From Metopolophium dirhodum (lineage: Eukaryota > Arthropoda > Insecta > Hemiptera > Aphididae), in assembly GCF_019925205.1 (NCBI RefSeq), contig NC_083568.1:27092393-27156392 (forward strand): DNA of 64,000 bases. The letters are read 5' to 3'. The notes under the pieces are model-generated. The model was not told the origin of the DNA and did not search any database. It saw only the letters and a list, made by a program, of their open reading frames with translations. Below, in pieces: positions 10,593 to 21,187 of the stretch (positions within the stretch are counted from its first letter, which is position 1; each line of letters starts with the position of its first letter). A program made the translations under genes and the position numbers.

Positions 10593-11440
10593 TTAGTTTT
10601 TTGACCTAGACTTCTTCTTCTTCTTAACTGATCCGCCCTTGTATGGTGCTAGGTATAAACCTTTACCTTTTACGATTTTATAAGAACTACCCTTGTGAGG
10701 TGCTAGATATAAGCCTTTGCCTAAATGAATAGGAGTGTTTTTACCAGAATTTAATTCTTTCACGACTTTTACTATATTACCGACACCTCCGGTAAGTGCA
10801 CCTAATGCAGATAAACCAGCAAAAATAGGTATTAATGGTAAAACACCGCCCTTTTTCGGTATCGGTATAATCCTTGGAGTTTTAGTCTTCTTGTTTTTAG
10901 ATTTTTTAGATTTTTTCGCAGCTGACAGACATGTTTTTACTAATTTAGTTATATTTCTTTCGTTAATTTTATTTTTGATCGAATTTTTAGCAGCCAAAAC
11001 CATTTGTTTAAATCCGCAACCAGCTCCAATCTTACGTTTGACCTTCATGGCTGTAGTGACCAGCCAAGACGCAGCTTTTTCCTTGATACCTGTGTTTTTA
11101 GATTTAAACACTTCCCAAGCTTGATTTTCTAATACTTCGTCCGCTCTGTGTCTATCAGTTAGTGAATTACTTTCTTCGTATGCGATATCGTGGGCTCTGG
11201 CCAACTCGTCAAGACGGTTTATTCCGCGTTCTCCACGCGCTAGTCTTTCTTTTAATTTGGTTCCGGGACCGGCAAATCTAAAAACAATTAATCACAAAAT
11301 TTAAAACGGATTTATTAGTCATAATATATTGTAGCGACTTACCTATAACCAGGTAAATGTAATTCCACGGGTAAATGATTTATAACAGAGTTAATAAGAC
11401 CGGAGCCTTTATTGTTGTTTCGCTTACGAACGTGAGACAT
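10593..11440 (-). CDS. PLA2-like virion protein with basic GLYLAP tail, 2 exons, 260 aa
   Basis: The model is exon 11440-11343, an intron of 65 bp with GT..AG borders, then exon 11277-10593; the join is in frame. Near residues 30-60 it carries a calcium-loop-like YRFAGPG and a LARAHDIAYEE helix with the His-Asp pair, the pattern of the phospholipase A2 domain of parvovirus VP1 and some Polinton/adintovirus proteins. A hydrophobic Gly/Ala-rich segment (about 190-210) follows, then two copies of GKGLYLAP(H/Y)KG and a Lys-rich C-terminus, which resembles adenovirus core-type basic peptides. Such a protein could breach endosomal membrane and bind DNA in virions; that is inference from family likeness. 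It is the first gene of the capsid cluster, divergent from the ATPase gene with only 56 bp between. Confidence 0.75.
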
Positions 11441-11496
11441 CGTGTGACGCTATCGCTAACATAGCACCTATATTTATAGTGAAAAATTAAAAAAAA
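11441..11496. promoter_or_regulatory. Divergent promoter between capsid cluster and ATPase cluster
   Basis: Only 56 bp separate the two divergent start codons. The spacer contains CCTATATTTATAGTG (about 11467-11481), AT-rich and TATA-like on both strands, so both clusters may be driven from it. No tested promoter element beyond this is visible. Confidence 0.4.
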
Positions 11497-12180
11497 ATGC
11501 GCTTTATCGAACAAGAGAAAAAACTCCGAATTTATAATATTGATTCTCCCGAGACAATTCAACAGAGACATGGTGAAGTTTTCCCAAATACGATAAGGTC
11601 GTTGGTACTTGGGAGCTCTGGTTGTGGTAAAACCAATCTGATGTATTTTCTACTCGTCGATGAAAACGGTTTGCGATTTGAAAACGTTTACATATACTCC
11701 AAGACGCTGGAACAACCGAAATATAAATTACTGAAACGTATTATTGACGGTATTGATGGTATCAACATTTTTACCTTTTTCGAGAATGATAAAGTAATTC
11801 CACCCGAGAAAGTTTTACCGAACTCAATTTTTATCTTGGATGATGTTATCGGAGAACAACAAAATGTAATAAGAGATTATTTTTCTCGAGGTCGCCACAA
11901 TAAAATTGATATATTTTATCTGGCTCAGAGTTATTCAAAAGTACCTAAACAGCTGATACGTGATAATGCAAATTTAATAGTATTGTTCAAACAAGATGAA
12001 ACTAATTTAAAACATGTATATCAAGAGCACTGTTCAGGGGACATGACATATGTACAATTTAAAAATTTTTGTATGACATGTTGGAACCGTGAGATGTTTA
12101 CATTTGTTGTTATTTGTAAAGATTGTGGGCGTGATAACGGACGTTATCGTTTTGGGTTTGATACTTATGTGCTTATATAA
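11497..12180 (+). CDS. Polinton packaging ATPase (FtsK/A32-like), 227 aa
   Basis: The P-loop GSSGCGKTNLM (about residues 40-50) and a Walker B strand IFILDDVIG (about residues 107-115) followed by a SRGRHNKIDIFYLAQSY sensor-type strand identify the A32-like DNA-packaging ATPase of Polintons. It would pump the element's DNA into preformed capsids. The C-terminal region contains several Cys residues (CSGDM, FCMTCW, CKDCG), which could bind metal. The frame is intact and the length usual. It is the first gene of the plus-strand cluster and is 40 bp upstream of the next gene. The outer element keeps only the last third of its copy (27796-28058). Confidence 0.9.
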   Translation: MRFIEQEKKLRIYNIDSPETIQQRHGEVFPNTIRSLVLGSSGCGKTNLMYFLLVDENGLRFENVYIYSKTLEQPKYKLLKRIIDGIDGINIFTFFENDKVIPPEKVLPNSIFILDDVIGEQQNVIRDYFSRGRHNKIDIFYLAQSYSKVPKQLIRDNANLIVLFKQDETNLKHVYQEHCSGDMTYVQFKNFCMTCWNREMFTFVVICKDCGRDNGRYRFGFDTYVLI

Positions 12181-12220
12181 GGCGATACAATTAATAAATA
12201 TTATCATTTAAAACGTAGTC

Positions 12221-12961
12221 ATGACGGATGCAACTACTGTTCTAGATGAGCTTGTCAAAGCTAAGGAAAGTATTAAACGTAAATATATCGCATTAAAAAC
12301 AGGCTCGGATAATGTTCAACAACTAATGACACAGACATTAAAACCAATAATCGATCCATTAACTAAAATATCGAATAAACCTCGTTTAAACAAAGAAAAT
12401 ATTAACGTCAGCTCGAAAAACTCATTTGCAGACGACTATCAACAGGAAATTGAAAATTGGCTACAGTCTACAGACTTGGATAAAATATACGGTCCGAAAA
12501 AACTTCCAAATGGCCATATTATATTGGGCGATAAAGAAGTAAAATTCATCGAAAACACTATACTTATTGACGACGGTACTGTTTATAACTTAACCTCAGG
12601 TCTTATTCAGTTATTATTTTTGAAAAATCCGCTTGTTTATACCGATAACGATTTAGATGTGTATAAATCTATATTGGCACAGACATCAGCACATATAGCT
12701 ATTGGAAGAAAAATAATAAAAAAGGGTGGCTTTAAATATACATCAATCATCAATAAATTATTTCCCTCGGGCAGTGGACTGTCTATGAAATTGCAGAAAA
12801 ATAACTTAGTATATTGGGACAATCCAAACGAGTTGGTCGATCGATTACGTCTACTTCTAGCGTCAAAGGCCGCTGGTAATACAGGCGTTTCAAACGAAAT
12901 AATATCGATTTTCGAGGAATTACGTGAGGCCGGTCTAATAAAGCGAGTTCCAGATGTCTAA
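12221..12961 (+). CDS. Conserved Polinton protein of unknown function, 246 aa
   Basis: I recognise this as a protein family often found beside Polinton integrases in insect genomes, with no established function. An N-terminal helical stretch (about 1-50, LVKAKESIKRKY) leads to a conserved core IYGPKKLPNGHIILGDKEVKF (YGP start and LG(D/N)KE), followed by GLIQLLFLKNP and YTDNDLDVYKSIL. The C-terminal half ends in helices around NPNELVDRLRLLLAS. The stop overlaps the integrase start by 8 bp. The outer copy (26951-27755) is similar but frameshifted. A role in integration or packaging is possible from position only. Confidence 0.75.
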   Translation: MTDATTVLDELVKAKESIKRKYIALKTGSDNVQQLMTQTLKPIIDPLTKISNKPRLNKENINVSSKNSFADDYQQEIENWLQSTDLDKIYGPKKLPNGHIILGDKEVKFIENTILIDDGTVYNLTSGLIQLLFLKNPLVYTDNDLDVYKSILAQTSAHIAIGRKIIKKGGFKYTSIINKLFPSGSGLSMKLQKNNLVYWDNPNELVDRLRLLLASKAAGNTGVSNEIISIFEELREAGLIKRVPDV

Positions 12962-13862
12962 ACGGGAAATCGCTAACGAACTTCATAAACCAGCAAGGAA
13001 AAATTTCACTAGGCGTCGAGTTAACGTCTATGGAAAAAATGATTTATGGCAAGCTGACTTGGTTGAAATGATACCATATTCAAAAGTAAATGGTGGTTAC
13101 AAATACATCCTGGTTGTAATTGACTGTTTTACGAAATTTTCTTGGGCGAAACCGTTAAAGTCTAAGACAGGTAAAGAAGTTACTAGCGCGATGGCTACAA
13201 TATTAGTCAAACGTTCACCAAAACTTTTACAACTCTATAACGGAAAAGAATTTTACAACACCACTTTTGACGCTTTGATGAGCAAGTATGGCATACACAA
13301 ATATTCAACTTTCAGTATTCTAAAGGCTAGCATCGCAGAAAGGATGAATCGTACTTTGAAAGGGAGAATGTATAAGGAGTTTACTGCACGTGGCTCTCAC
13401 GAATGGGTTTCAATTCTACCAAAGTTGCTCGACGAATACAATAATTCACCACACAGGACGATAGGAATGACACCAATACAAGCAGATTCCGACCCCGCCT
13501 CAGTGGTAATAAAACAGCGTAAAATTAATAATGAAAAAATTAAATTCAAGGTCGGTGATAAAGTTCGTATAAGCACACAGAAAGGCGTATTTACAAAAGG
13601 TTATTTACCAAACTGGTCTACGGAAATATTCGAGATTATCAAAATAAATAAAACATTGCCCGCTACATATCAGTTGCAAGATTATATGAGTAACCCTATT
13701 GCCGGTTGTTTTTATTCTTCGGAAATAAGCAAGACCGATTTCCCAAACGAATATTTAATCGAGAAAATTATTCGCAAAAAGGGCGATCAAATGTACGTCA
13801 AGTGGCTAGGATTCGATAATATACATAATAGTTGGATAAATACACGTGATGTTAAAAAATAG
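12954..13862 (+). CDS. Polinton integrase with chromodomain, catalytic Asp lost, 302 aa
   Basis: The protein has a retrovirus-type integrase core and, at about residues 258-302, a chromodomain (EYLIEKIIRKK ... YVKWLGFDNIHNSWI) that could steer insertion by reading histone marks. The first catalytic Asp is D35 (LWQADLVEM) and the Glu is E129 (IAERMNRT). The second Asp, which should stand at residue 95 in the motif DNGKEF, is Tyr (codon TAT at 13236-13238); the outer copy has Asp there. A single G-to-T change explains this. The core is therefore expected to be inactive. An SH3-like region (FKVGDKVRIS) lies at about 200-215. The gene overlaps its neighbours by 8 bp upstream and 17 bp downstream. 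Confidence 0.9.
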   Translation: MSKREIANELHKPARKNFTRRRVNVYGKNDLWQADLVEMIPYSKVNGGYKYILVVIDCFTKFSWAKPLKSKTGKEVTSAMATILVKRSPKLLQLYNGKEFYNTTFDALMSKYGIHKYSTFSILKASIAERMNRTLKGRMYKEFTARGSHEWVSILPKLLDEYNNSPHRTIGMTPIQADSDPASVVIKQRKINNEKIKFKVGDKVRISTQKGVFTKGYLPNWSTEIFEIIKINKTLPATYQLQDYMSNPIAGCFYSSEISKTDFPNEYLIEKIIRKKGDQMYVKWLGFDNIHNSWINTRDVKK

Positions 13863-14295
13863 TGTCAGTCGTTTTATAACTATGAACGTGTTTGGTAGTT
13901 CTCAGGTGAGTGACACTAGGAGAATTATTTCAGATATTCAGTCAAGTAACAAAACGATACTAAATGATACGAAACTCCAACAGAAAGAAATTGATACTTT
14001 GAAAAGTAATATTGTTAATCTACATGATAAGATACAATTGTTGGAAAATAATATACAAACAAGTAATAAGTCTTTATTAAATTGCGAAAATCGTATGTCG
14101 GAGCTATTTAATAACTGTGCTGAAACTAGTACAGCAATCGCTATCCAGGGGCTTGACGTGGCTCAATTAAAAGCTGAAGTAAATCGTATAACTGGAATAT
14201 TTGATGAAAATTCATTACCGAATCATGGAACATATATTTCAGATTTAAACTCACGTTTAGAGATCATTGAAGGCAAAAAAATTAAGAAAACTTAA
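13846..14295 (+). CDS. Coiled-coil protein of Polinton, 137-149 aa
   Basis: The frame is intact. From about residue 25 to 100 it shows heptad-like spacing of Leu/Ile (IISDIQ, LKSNIVNLHDKIQLLENNIQ) with few prolines, so a long coiled coil is likely, followed by a short conserved end (GIFDENSLPNHGTYISDLNSRLEIIEGKK). The first 12 residues overlap the integrase; the inner methionine at 13882 (MNVFGSS) is the likelier start because the upstream part looks like integrase shadow. Such a protein could be a fibre or scaffold component; that is guesswork. The outer element has an intact homologue at 25628-26077. Confidence 0.65.
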   Translation: MMLKNSVSRFITMNVFGSSQVSDTRRIISDIQSSNKTILNDTKLQQKEIDTLKSNIVNLHDKIQLLENNIQTSNKSLLNCENRMSELFNNCAETSTAIAIQGLDVAQLKAEVNRITGIFDENSLPNHGTYISDLNSRLEIIEGKKIKKT

Positions 14296-14439
14296 TTTTA
14301 TTTAATATACTTACTAATTAGTTGGTTAAATATATGAGAAATTGAAGTATAATTTCAGTCGACCTGTATACCCCATTGTGTGCGGTAGTCCTCTGTCAGT
14401 GATATAAATATTTACAATAATTTAATAAAACCTGTAATT

Positions 14440-14913
14440 ATGTCGTCGGCTATCGTAGACATGCATTGCATTCTTGGAACAAAAAATACATATTTTATTA
14501 AAGAAATGTCTATAGTCGACACAGCAACGTGGGCAACTCAACACTGGATTTTTAAAAATTCAAAAACTATACAAGACAACAAGAGTGAAAAAACTAACAA
14601 GTGGCTGGAACATAACTATCATAAACTAACTATAGAATATGGTGATGTTGAGTATGAAGAATTAAGTAGAATATTGAACTCATTAAAATTCACCTGCATT
14701 TATGTCAAAGGCGAACAGAAAAAACAGATGCTCGCAGAATTTATACCTCAAGTCGCAATAATCAACATCGAAGACCTTGGATGTCCACGTTTGGATCAAA
14801 TATGCGATGAAGAAACCTTACCTTGCTGTATTTTTCATATGGAATTTAATCCAAAACAATGTACATTCTATAAAGTATTTGCTATAAGGAAATGGTTTAT
14901 AAATAATTCTTAA
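14440..14913 (+). CDS. Conserved 157-aa Polinton protein of unknown function
   Basis: The protein starts SSAIVDMHCILG and contains a regular alternation of strands and helices: TQHWIFKNS, TNKWLEHNYH, YGDVEYEELSRIL, CIYVKGEQKKQML, INIEDLGCPRLD, and a Cys-rich end (LPCCIFHMEF, QCTFYKVFAIRKWF). The order of an Asp near the first strand, a middle Asp/Glu and a later (I/V)KG-x-K and Asp recalls RNase H-fold exonucleases, but I cannot establish this. The frame is intact, has its own upstream spacer of 144 bp, and is followed by AATAAA (about 14939). A close homologue stands in the outer element (25060-25539), so selection has kept it. Confidence 0.7.
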   Translation: MSSAIVDMHCILGTKNTYFIKEMSIVDTATWATQHWIFKNSKTIQDNKSEKTNKWLEHNYHKLTIEYGDVEYEELSRILNSLKFTCIYVKGEQKKQMLAEFIPQVAIINIEDLGCPRLDQICDEETLPCCIFHMEFNPKQCTFYKVFAIRKWFINNS

Positions 14914-15379
14914 AGATTTTTGTATACATTTTATTTAATAAACATAATAATATTTTAACATTGTTTTTTATTTTATTTATACATTTATAAGATTTTTTAA
15001 TTAAATATATTGGCAAAAACATGGTTATAGCTTAAACAATTATACAGGAAAAAAAAAATATTACAAGAAAACATTGTAAACTATCTTACATATCTAGCAA
15101 AAGCATACTGATACGGTATAGAGTATTTACAAATTATACAATATAAAAATTATACATTTACATACAAAGTATACATTATAAAGGTGTTAATACTACAAAT
15201 TTATACACTAATCTAATATTTTACAAAAATATTTACAAATTACACAATAATCTATTATCAAGTATTTACATTATATAACAATTAATAGGATAATATTTAC
15301 AAGTTATTTACAATAATCAATATATAACAAAACAATAAAACTATATAACAAAAAAATAAGTAAAGTTTCTGAAATAAAA
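14914..15379. other. AT-rich convergent intergenic region of inner Polinton
   Basis: The stretch separates the plus-strand 157-aa gene from the minus-strand polymerase. It is nearly all A/T, rich in TATTTACAA words, and holds AATAAA on the plus strand near 14939. No coding potential or RNA gene was seen. Confidence 0.6.
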
Positions 15380-18300
15380 CTATTTAGTTGTGTAACAAAG
15401 AAGCTCCCTCATAAACTCTTTATCCAGTTTACTCAATCGTCGCCCTCTGTCATCTACCTCATAGTCGAGTTCAGGCCATTCATCCTCGGGTTCATCTTCC
15501 CTATAAAATATAAAAGTAAAATCATTACAATAATTTAAAAATATATAAATGTATTAACTCACTCTATACTATAATGTCCATGTGCTAATGTATGTATTTT
15601 ATCCTCTAGCACCACCCTCTTGTCATCATAGCTGTTATACGTTAATTTCTTTGTTTTTATCGTCATCAGTTGGTGGTTGAATGATCTTATCGATACATTC
15701 TCTGTATATAATTCCAATCCATCCTCTTCAAACAAACACTTCCTATGATCTTCAAGAGTCATGTGGTTTTTAACCACATGACCTCTTATCCCCTTCGCTT
15801 TGATTTTTTCACCACCAACTCTTTCCTCCGGTCCGGCATACACATTGAAAGCATATGACTTGGCTCTCAATCCACAGAATTCAGTAATTATATCACCATC
15901 CACTTCATCAGAAAAGTATCCTGGGGACTTCTTTCTTTCTATCACATAGCACGGATGGTCACTGGGTAGGTTACCAGTATCCATCCGGTCCAACAAGCTA
16001 CTGTTAGCCGCCAAGTCTTTGTAGAAGTCATCCGTTTGAATGTGATACACTAGTGAATCTAGAAAAAGAATGATATTAAATTAATATATTATATACATGA
16101 GATTAATTTAATTATATTTACCTGTGTCAGTATACATAAGAGTTAATCTAGGGCCATAGTGTTTCTTCATTACATTGTAATGATAGTCATACATCATTGT
16201 TTTTGATATGTCTAGTACTGCAAATCCTGAAAAATAATAAAATGTGTTAATAGATGTATGATAAAAGTGGTAAAAAAAGTATATTTACCAATATATATAG
16301 GTTTATCGAATCTAATAATTGTATTCTCTAAAGCGACAGCGTTTAGGTTTTCATTATAATTGGTACAGTGTTTGAATGTACACTTGTTAATCAGTTTCTG
16401 CAACCTCCTCTCACACGACACCAACTCCATCTTCATCTCTTTCCTCTTCGATTGCATTGTTTTACCTGTAAAAATAAAATATTAATAAAAATATAATAAA
16501 TAGTATAAAGTAACATACCAAATACAGCATTGTTCATCAGCTTAAAAAAGTCTTTCTCAAAATCGTTCTTAGCCTTCTTCCTCATCTCTGTGTTTAACTT
16601 AATATATTTAGCCAACCAATCCGACTGGCTAAACTGAATAACTCTGTGTACCTATAAAAAATAAGAGAAATGTTAAAAATCTGCTTAAAATCTTATAAAA
16701 TATAAATATTTACTTTTTCAACTATCAAACCATTCTTAATGGCCTGCTGTAGGTTCCTATAATGTATGATGTAATTCTCCTTTTTCTCAAATGTCGCCAT
16801 CAACTTCCTCACCTTCGACCCTCGAGGCACGCTGTTTTGCGGCAGGAAAGGCAGGTCGTTATGCTTATCATGTAATTTTTGTGGGTATGTTACATCCACC
16901 TCATACACTCGCCCTATGGGTGATGTGTCGTTCAAATCATCAAGTCCGTTTAATGTAGGTTCGACCCAGTTGAACCCACCGTACGGCATGTACTGGGACA
17001 TTGCCCACCCGTACAAGTTGTTACCTATAAAAAAAAAAACTTAATAAGTATGAAAATATTATTAAGTTTTGAAAAAATATACTTACAGTCCTGATACACT
17101 ATCCACGATTTCTCTTTTGTCTCATCATACCCCGGGGTCTTTGCATTATTCGCCTTCGCATATCGTTTGCTCGCTTGAACCAATCCACCACGTATACCTA
17201 TAAAAATAAATAAGATTATTATATATTATATACACATTTAAAAATAATATACTAACCATTCTCGAACATCAACAACATGTCGTAATCGTCCAGCAACTGC
17301 AGCTTTTGCCCCGTGAACTTAAGCATCGCATCGAAACTAAGTCCAGGGGCGGTGAAATAATGGGCGGCGTCCAGGTTGTATGCCCTCATGCACACGTCGC
17401 GGAAGTTTTCGAACACATCAGCCAACAGCAATACATCGATTTTGAGATACAGGTCTGAATACTCGCCCAACGTCGTACAGCCAAAGTGGTCCCAAACCAA
17501 CTTCGCGTGCTCAAAGTCTTCCTCCTTAATCCCGGTCTCTGTCAACGTACTATAAAATTCTCTTTTCCTCGGTAACCTCGTCTCCTCCAGCCGCTCCCAA
17601 CTATCCGTGTACTCGTACGGGTACACCCCCTTACGAGTCACGAGCGGCATATCTCCGGCGACAAAATGTTTGGCTGTCTCACGGAAGTTCTCATGTTCGG
17701 GTGTAACTAAATTTTCGGCCAGGGACGACAGACTCGACGCCATGAACCGGAACGTGTCGATAAACCGAACAGTGAAGGTACTACTTATATATTTCGAGAA
17801 AGATATAAATTTCTCCTCACTGTTCGGTATAACGTTGATCGCCTGTGTATCATACCCAAGTTCAGTGATTATGAAGTGCTAGTCGTAGTTTGAGAGATTA
17901 TGAAAAAAGACAGGGACAAATTTAGGCTGTTGTAACTCTAAGTTACACCTAGAGCACAAGGTCTGCCTAAATTTACCCGTTAAATGATCATGATCCCTAA
18001 CCTTACCGCCCCCGGCTAATATGCATTTGCATAAGTTACACGCATTACACTCTTTATGTGTTTTTTCTTCGTCCTCAGTAATGGTTATAGGTATATTCGT
18101 CTTCATCAGACCTTCAATTTTCCGGGCCACATCAACTATCGTCTCCACAAAATGTCTCGCCACGTCCGTCCTGTTTTCGCTCCCTCTATGTTTTACCGGC
18201 CCCGCCGGTATCTCGTGTTGAACCAATAATTCCGCCGGTACGTCATCGCTCGCCTTCACAAAAAATGTATAACTCATCGGCTCATGATTTTGAATAATTG

Positions 18301-20752
18301 TTGTGTTCTCCCCTTTTTTCTCCTCCGCCTTCGTCAAGATCGCCTCGAAATCCGCGTAAATGACAAACGGGTGCCTAACCGTGTTTTTCCACGCCCTGAA
18401 TTCAACACAATCACCCTCCTTCGGCATCTCCGGTAATATTGGCTTGTGCGCCCCACAAATCAATTTATGTTGGTCCAGGGCCTCCTGTCCGCTCAACTTG
18501 TATTTATGCCGCCTGTCATCGAATGATGTGAAACACCTCTTGCAAAACACTACTCCCCCATTGTGTCTCGTTTTCTGCGCACGTATGAGCCGTGAAAAAT
18601 TCGAAATGTAAACATAGTGCGAGTTATTTTCGCCGTCCGTCACCAACAACAGGTCGAAATGATCCTTTTTTTCTTCGTCGACCACACGTAACGGATACAC
18701 TTCGTACGTTGGGTACTTACGGGGTGCCTGGAATTTTTTGTCGAGGCCGTATACATTTATAGAGACGTTATTATTATTTTTTTCAAATTTGGCGATGTCT
18801 GATAGTGGTGTCGGGAACGATATACTGTTAAAATTATAATTTTTCTCATGCTTTTTATAATTTTCTCCGACAAAATATTTATATCTATCAGATAAATTTT
18901 CGGCTACAAGCCTCGCCAAAATCGCCCACTTGAAGCACTCCTGATCCGTGTTTTGTGGGTTGATGGTCCCCCGTTTTCTATCTATATATTCCGGTAGTTT
19001 AATATACGACGAGCCGCCCATCGGTGTATATTTATACACGGCCAACAACAGCCCATCGATCGACTCCAGTGTAAATCCACTACCCCTCCCGATGTAATCA
19101 TCTTTCTCCTGAACCAACTTCATATACGCTCTCTCTACAATAGTTCTTATATCGCTGTCAGGGTAAATTTCTGTCGCCACTGTTTTAAATGCCCGGTTCT
19201 CCGACGAATTGGGGACGTTGGGCCGGTTGTACGTAGCTTCGAGCTTCAGGTTGAATTTAATAGTATGTTTTTGTACGGAGGTCTTTAATAAAATGACTAG
19301 TTCAGGCATGAGGGGTCGGATAAAGTCGGAATAAATCGTTGTATTGCCGATATTTTTAGCATAGTACCAAACTATTTTTCTATTTGCGGACGACAAAATT
19401 TCTACAAACCCTGGAGCCTTAACGAGATTCAACCTAACCCTTTTAGCGTTAGCAGCCGAGGCGGTATTGGCCGTAGAAACGCGTTTACCGTTGACGGTAA
19501 CGGTGTAAGAATCTTTAAAAATAAAAAAAACCTAATATTAATATCTAATAAAATTAATACCGTATCTATTAGAAATCTAATTAACCTCACGAATCTTAAA
19601 AAATAGAAAAAAAATCTACTGATATAACTACAAAGTTATAAAAATGTTGATATATAATAAAAATCGCGTTGAAAAAATTAAATCTACCAAACGATCCGAC
19701 AACCGGTGCAATGCCGGAATACTCCAACTATTACCCCATAGGATGCGACGAGTGAATTGATCGATACAATGCCGGAATACTCCAACTATTATACCATTGA
19801 TCGCTTCACAGACCACTTGATAAGTTTAAAATAAAAATATAGAATTTATATTTAAAATTTATAATAAATCTAAGTAATTGATTAAGTGTTGTACGATAAT
19901 TTGCTGAATTTTAAAAATCTATTGAAAAAATTAAATCTACCAAACGATCTGACAACCGGTGCAATGCCGGAATACTCCAACTATTACCCCATAGGATGCG
20001 ACGAGTAAATTGATCGATACAATGCCGGAATACTCCAACTATTATACCATTGATCGCTTCACAGACCACTTGATAAGTTTAAAATAAAAATATAGAATTT
20101 ATATTTAAAATTTATAATAAATCTAAGTAATTGATTAAGTGTTGTACGATAATTTGCTGAATTTTAAAAATCTATTTTACGATAATTATTTTTAAAAATC
20201 TAATTGATCGAGCAATAATACTTGTCGGTATATCTTTTTGTTTTAAAAATGATCCGTTAAAATCAGTGGGTCTTTTAAAAATCTAATTCTTATAAATAAA
20301 ACTAACCTGTATCCTCAAATTCGTCCATGGCTTCCATACACATTTCGTCTTCGGTTAACATGTTCGAGCCACCGGCCGGGACATCAGGAACAAATATTTG
20401 GGGCGCAATCTGAACTTGAGCTGGAGCAACCTGAACGATTCTTTGCTGTACCGGTTGTGTAATGATCGGTGCAGCAGGCATTGGTCTGAGGTGAGTCGGA
20501 ACGTTGACGATACCTTAGGAAAAATAATAAATTAATATTGAATAAAAAAAAAATAACAATAAATTAATATTGAATAAAAAAAAATTATAACATACCATGA
20601 ATTTTTTTCAGATGTCTATTGGCATTCGATTTATAGTTGAATGTCGATGTACATACGGTACACGGAAAACGTATGCCCGCATGAGTTATTTCATGTTTAA
20701 CCAAACTGTCTTTTCGTTCAAAAACCGACGGACACTGATCGCAGTTGAACAT
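15380..20752 (-). CDS. Inner Polinton DNA polymerase B, 10 exons, in-frame TAG at codon 666
   Basis: Exons (minus strand): 20752-20596, 20513-20307, 19512-17257, 17197-17087, 17024-16714, 16651-16519, 16465-16289, 16226-16122, 16058-15563, 15500-15380. All introns have GT..AG ends and every junction keeps frame, giving 1357 sense positions. The N-terminus has two C2H2 fingers (C4-C7-H20-H24 and C31-C34-H47-H52). Then come a Pro/Gln-rich linker, a second Cys/His zinc motif (CKRCFTSF), the exonuclease box YADFEAIL, and polymerase motifs A (VDVTYP, exon 5), B (FFKLMNNAVFG, exon 6) and C (YTDTDS, exons 8-9). It would copy the element's DNA. A TAG at 17879-17881 interrupts exon 3 where the outer copy has Ala; everything after is open, so the lesion is recent or read through. 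The 120-bp last exon is acidic and has no counterpart in the outer copy. Confidence 0.88.
19514..20306 (-). repeat. 253-bp tandem duplication in polymerase intron 2
   Basis: Within the 794-bp intron, a block beginning GAAAAAATTAAATCTACC recurs at 19671 and 19924 (period 253 bp) with only a few differences. Each copy itself contains the sentence CAATGCCGGAATACTCCAAC twice. The repeat is intronic; no coding sequence is visible. Confidence 0.9.
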
Positions 20753-20819
20753 ATTTAAAATGTTTGAAATAAAAACGAGATGAAAAATAATATAGTGTTT
20801 AAAACACTTGTAAAAATTA

Positions 20820-21120
20820 AAACACAGAGTGATAATAATTGATTATATTTTAAATAATGTCAAACAAATAATAAATGCTGAAAAACACATGAACGAAGCA
20901 AACACATAGAACGTGTACAAGTAACTGTGACACACTGAACGAACACACTGAACGCCGTTGCCTTTTAAACATAGAGTAATAATAATTGATTATATTTTAA
21001 ATAATGTCGAGCAAATAATAAATGCTGAAAAACACGAAAGGAGCAAACGCATAGAACGTGTACAAGAAACTGTGACACACTGAACGCCGTTGACAACGGC
21101 GGCAGCTGCAGCTGGTGTAC
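20820..21120 (-). repeat. About 144-bp tandem duplication upstream of polymerase gene
   Basis: A block from GATAATAATTGATTATATTT to GACACACTGAACGCCGTTG occurs twice (near 20830-20960 and 20973-21100). On the minus strand each copy contains GTTCAGTGTG, with the arthropod initiator TCAGT, so the duplication may have doubled the polymerase start region. No TATA box stands at the usual distance. Confidence 0.75.
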
Positions 21121-21187
21121 GACAAGGTCGTATCGATAACAAAGGGATAATAGCCATCTATTCAATAGATATATACGATTATTTGAT

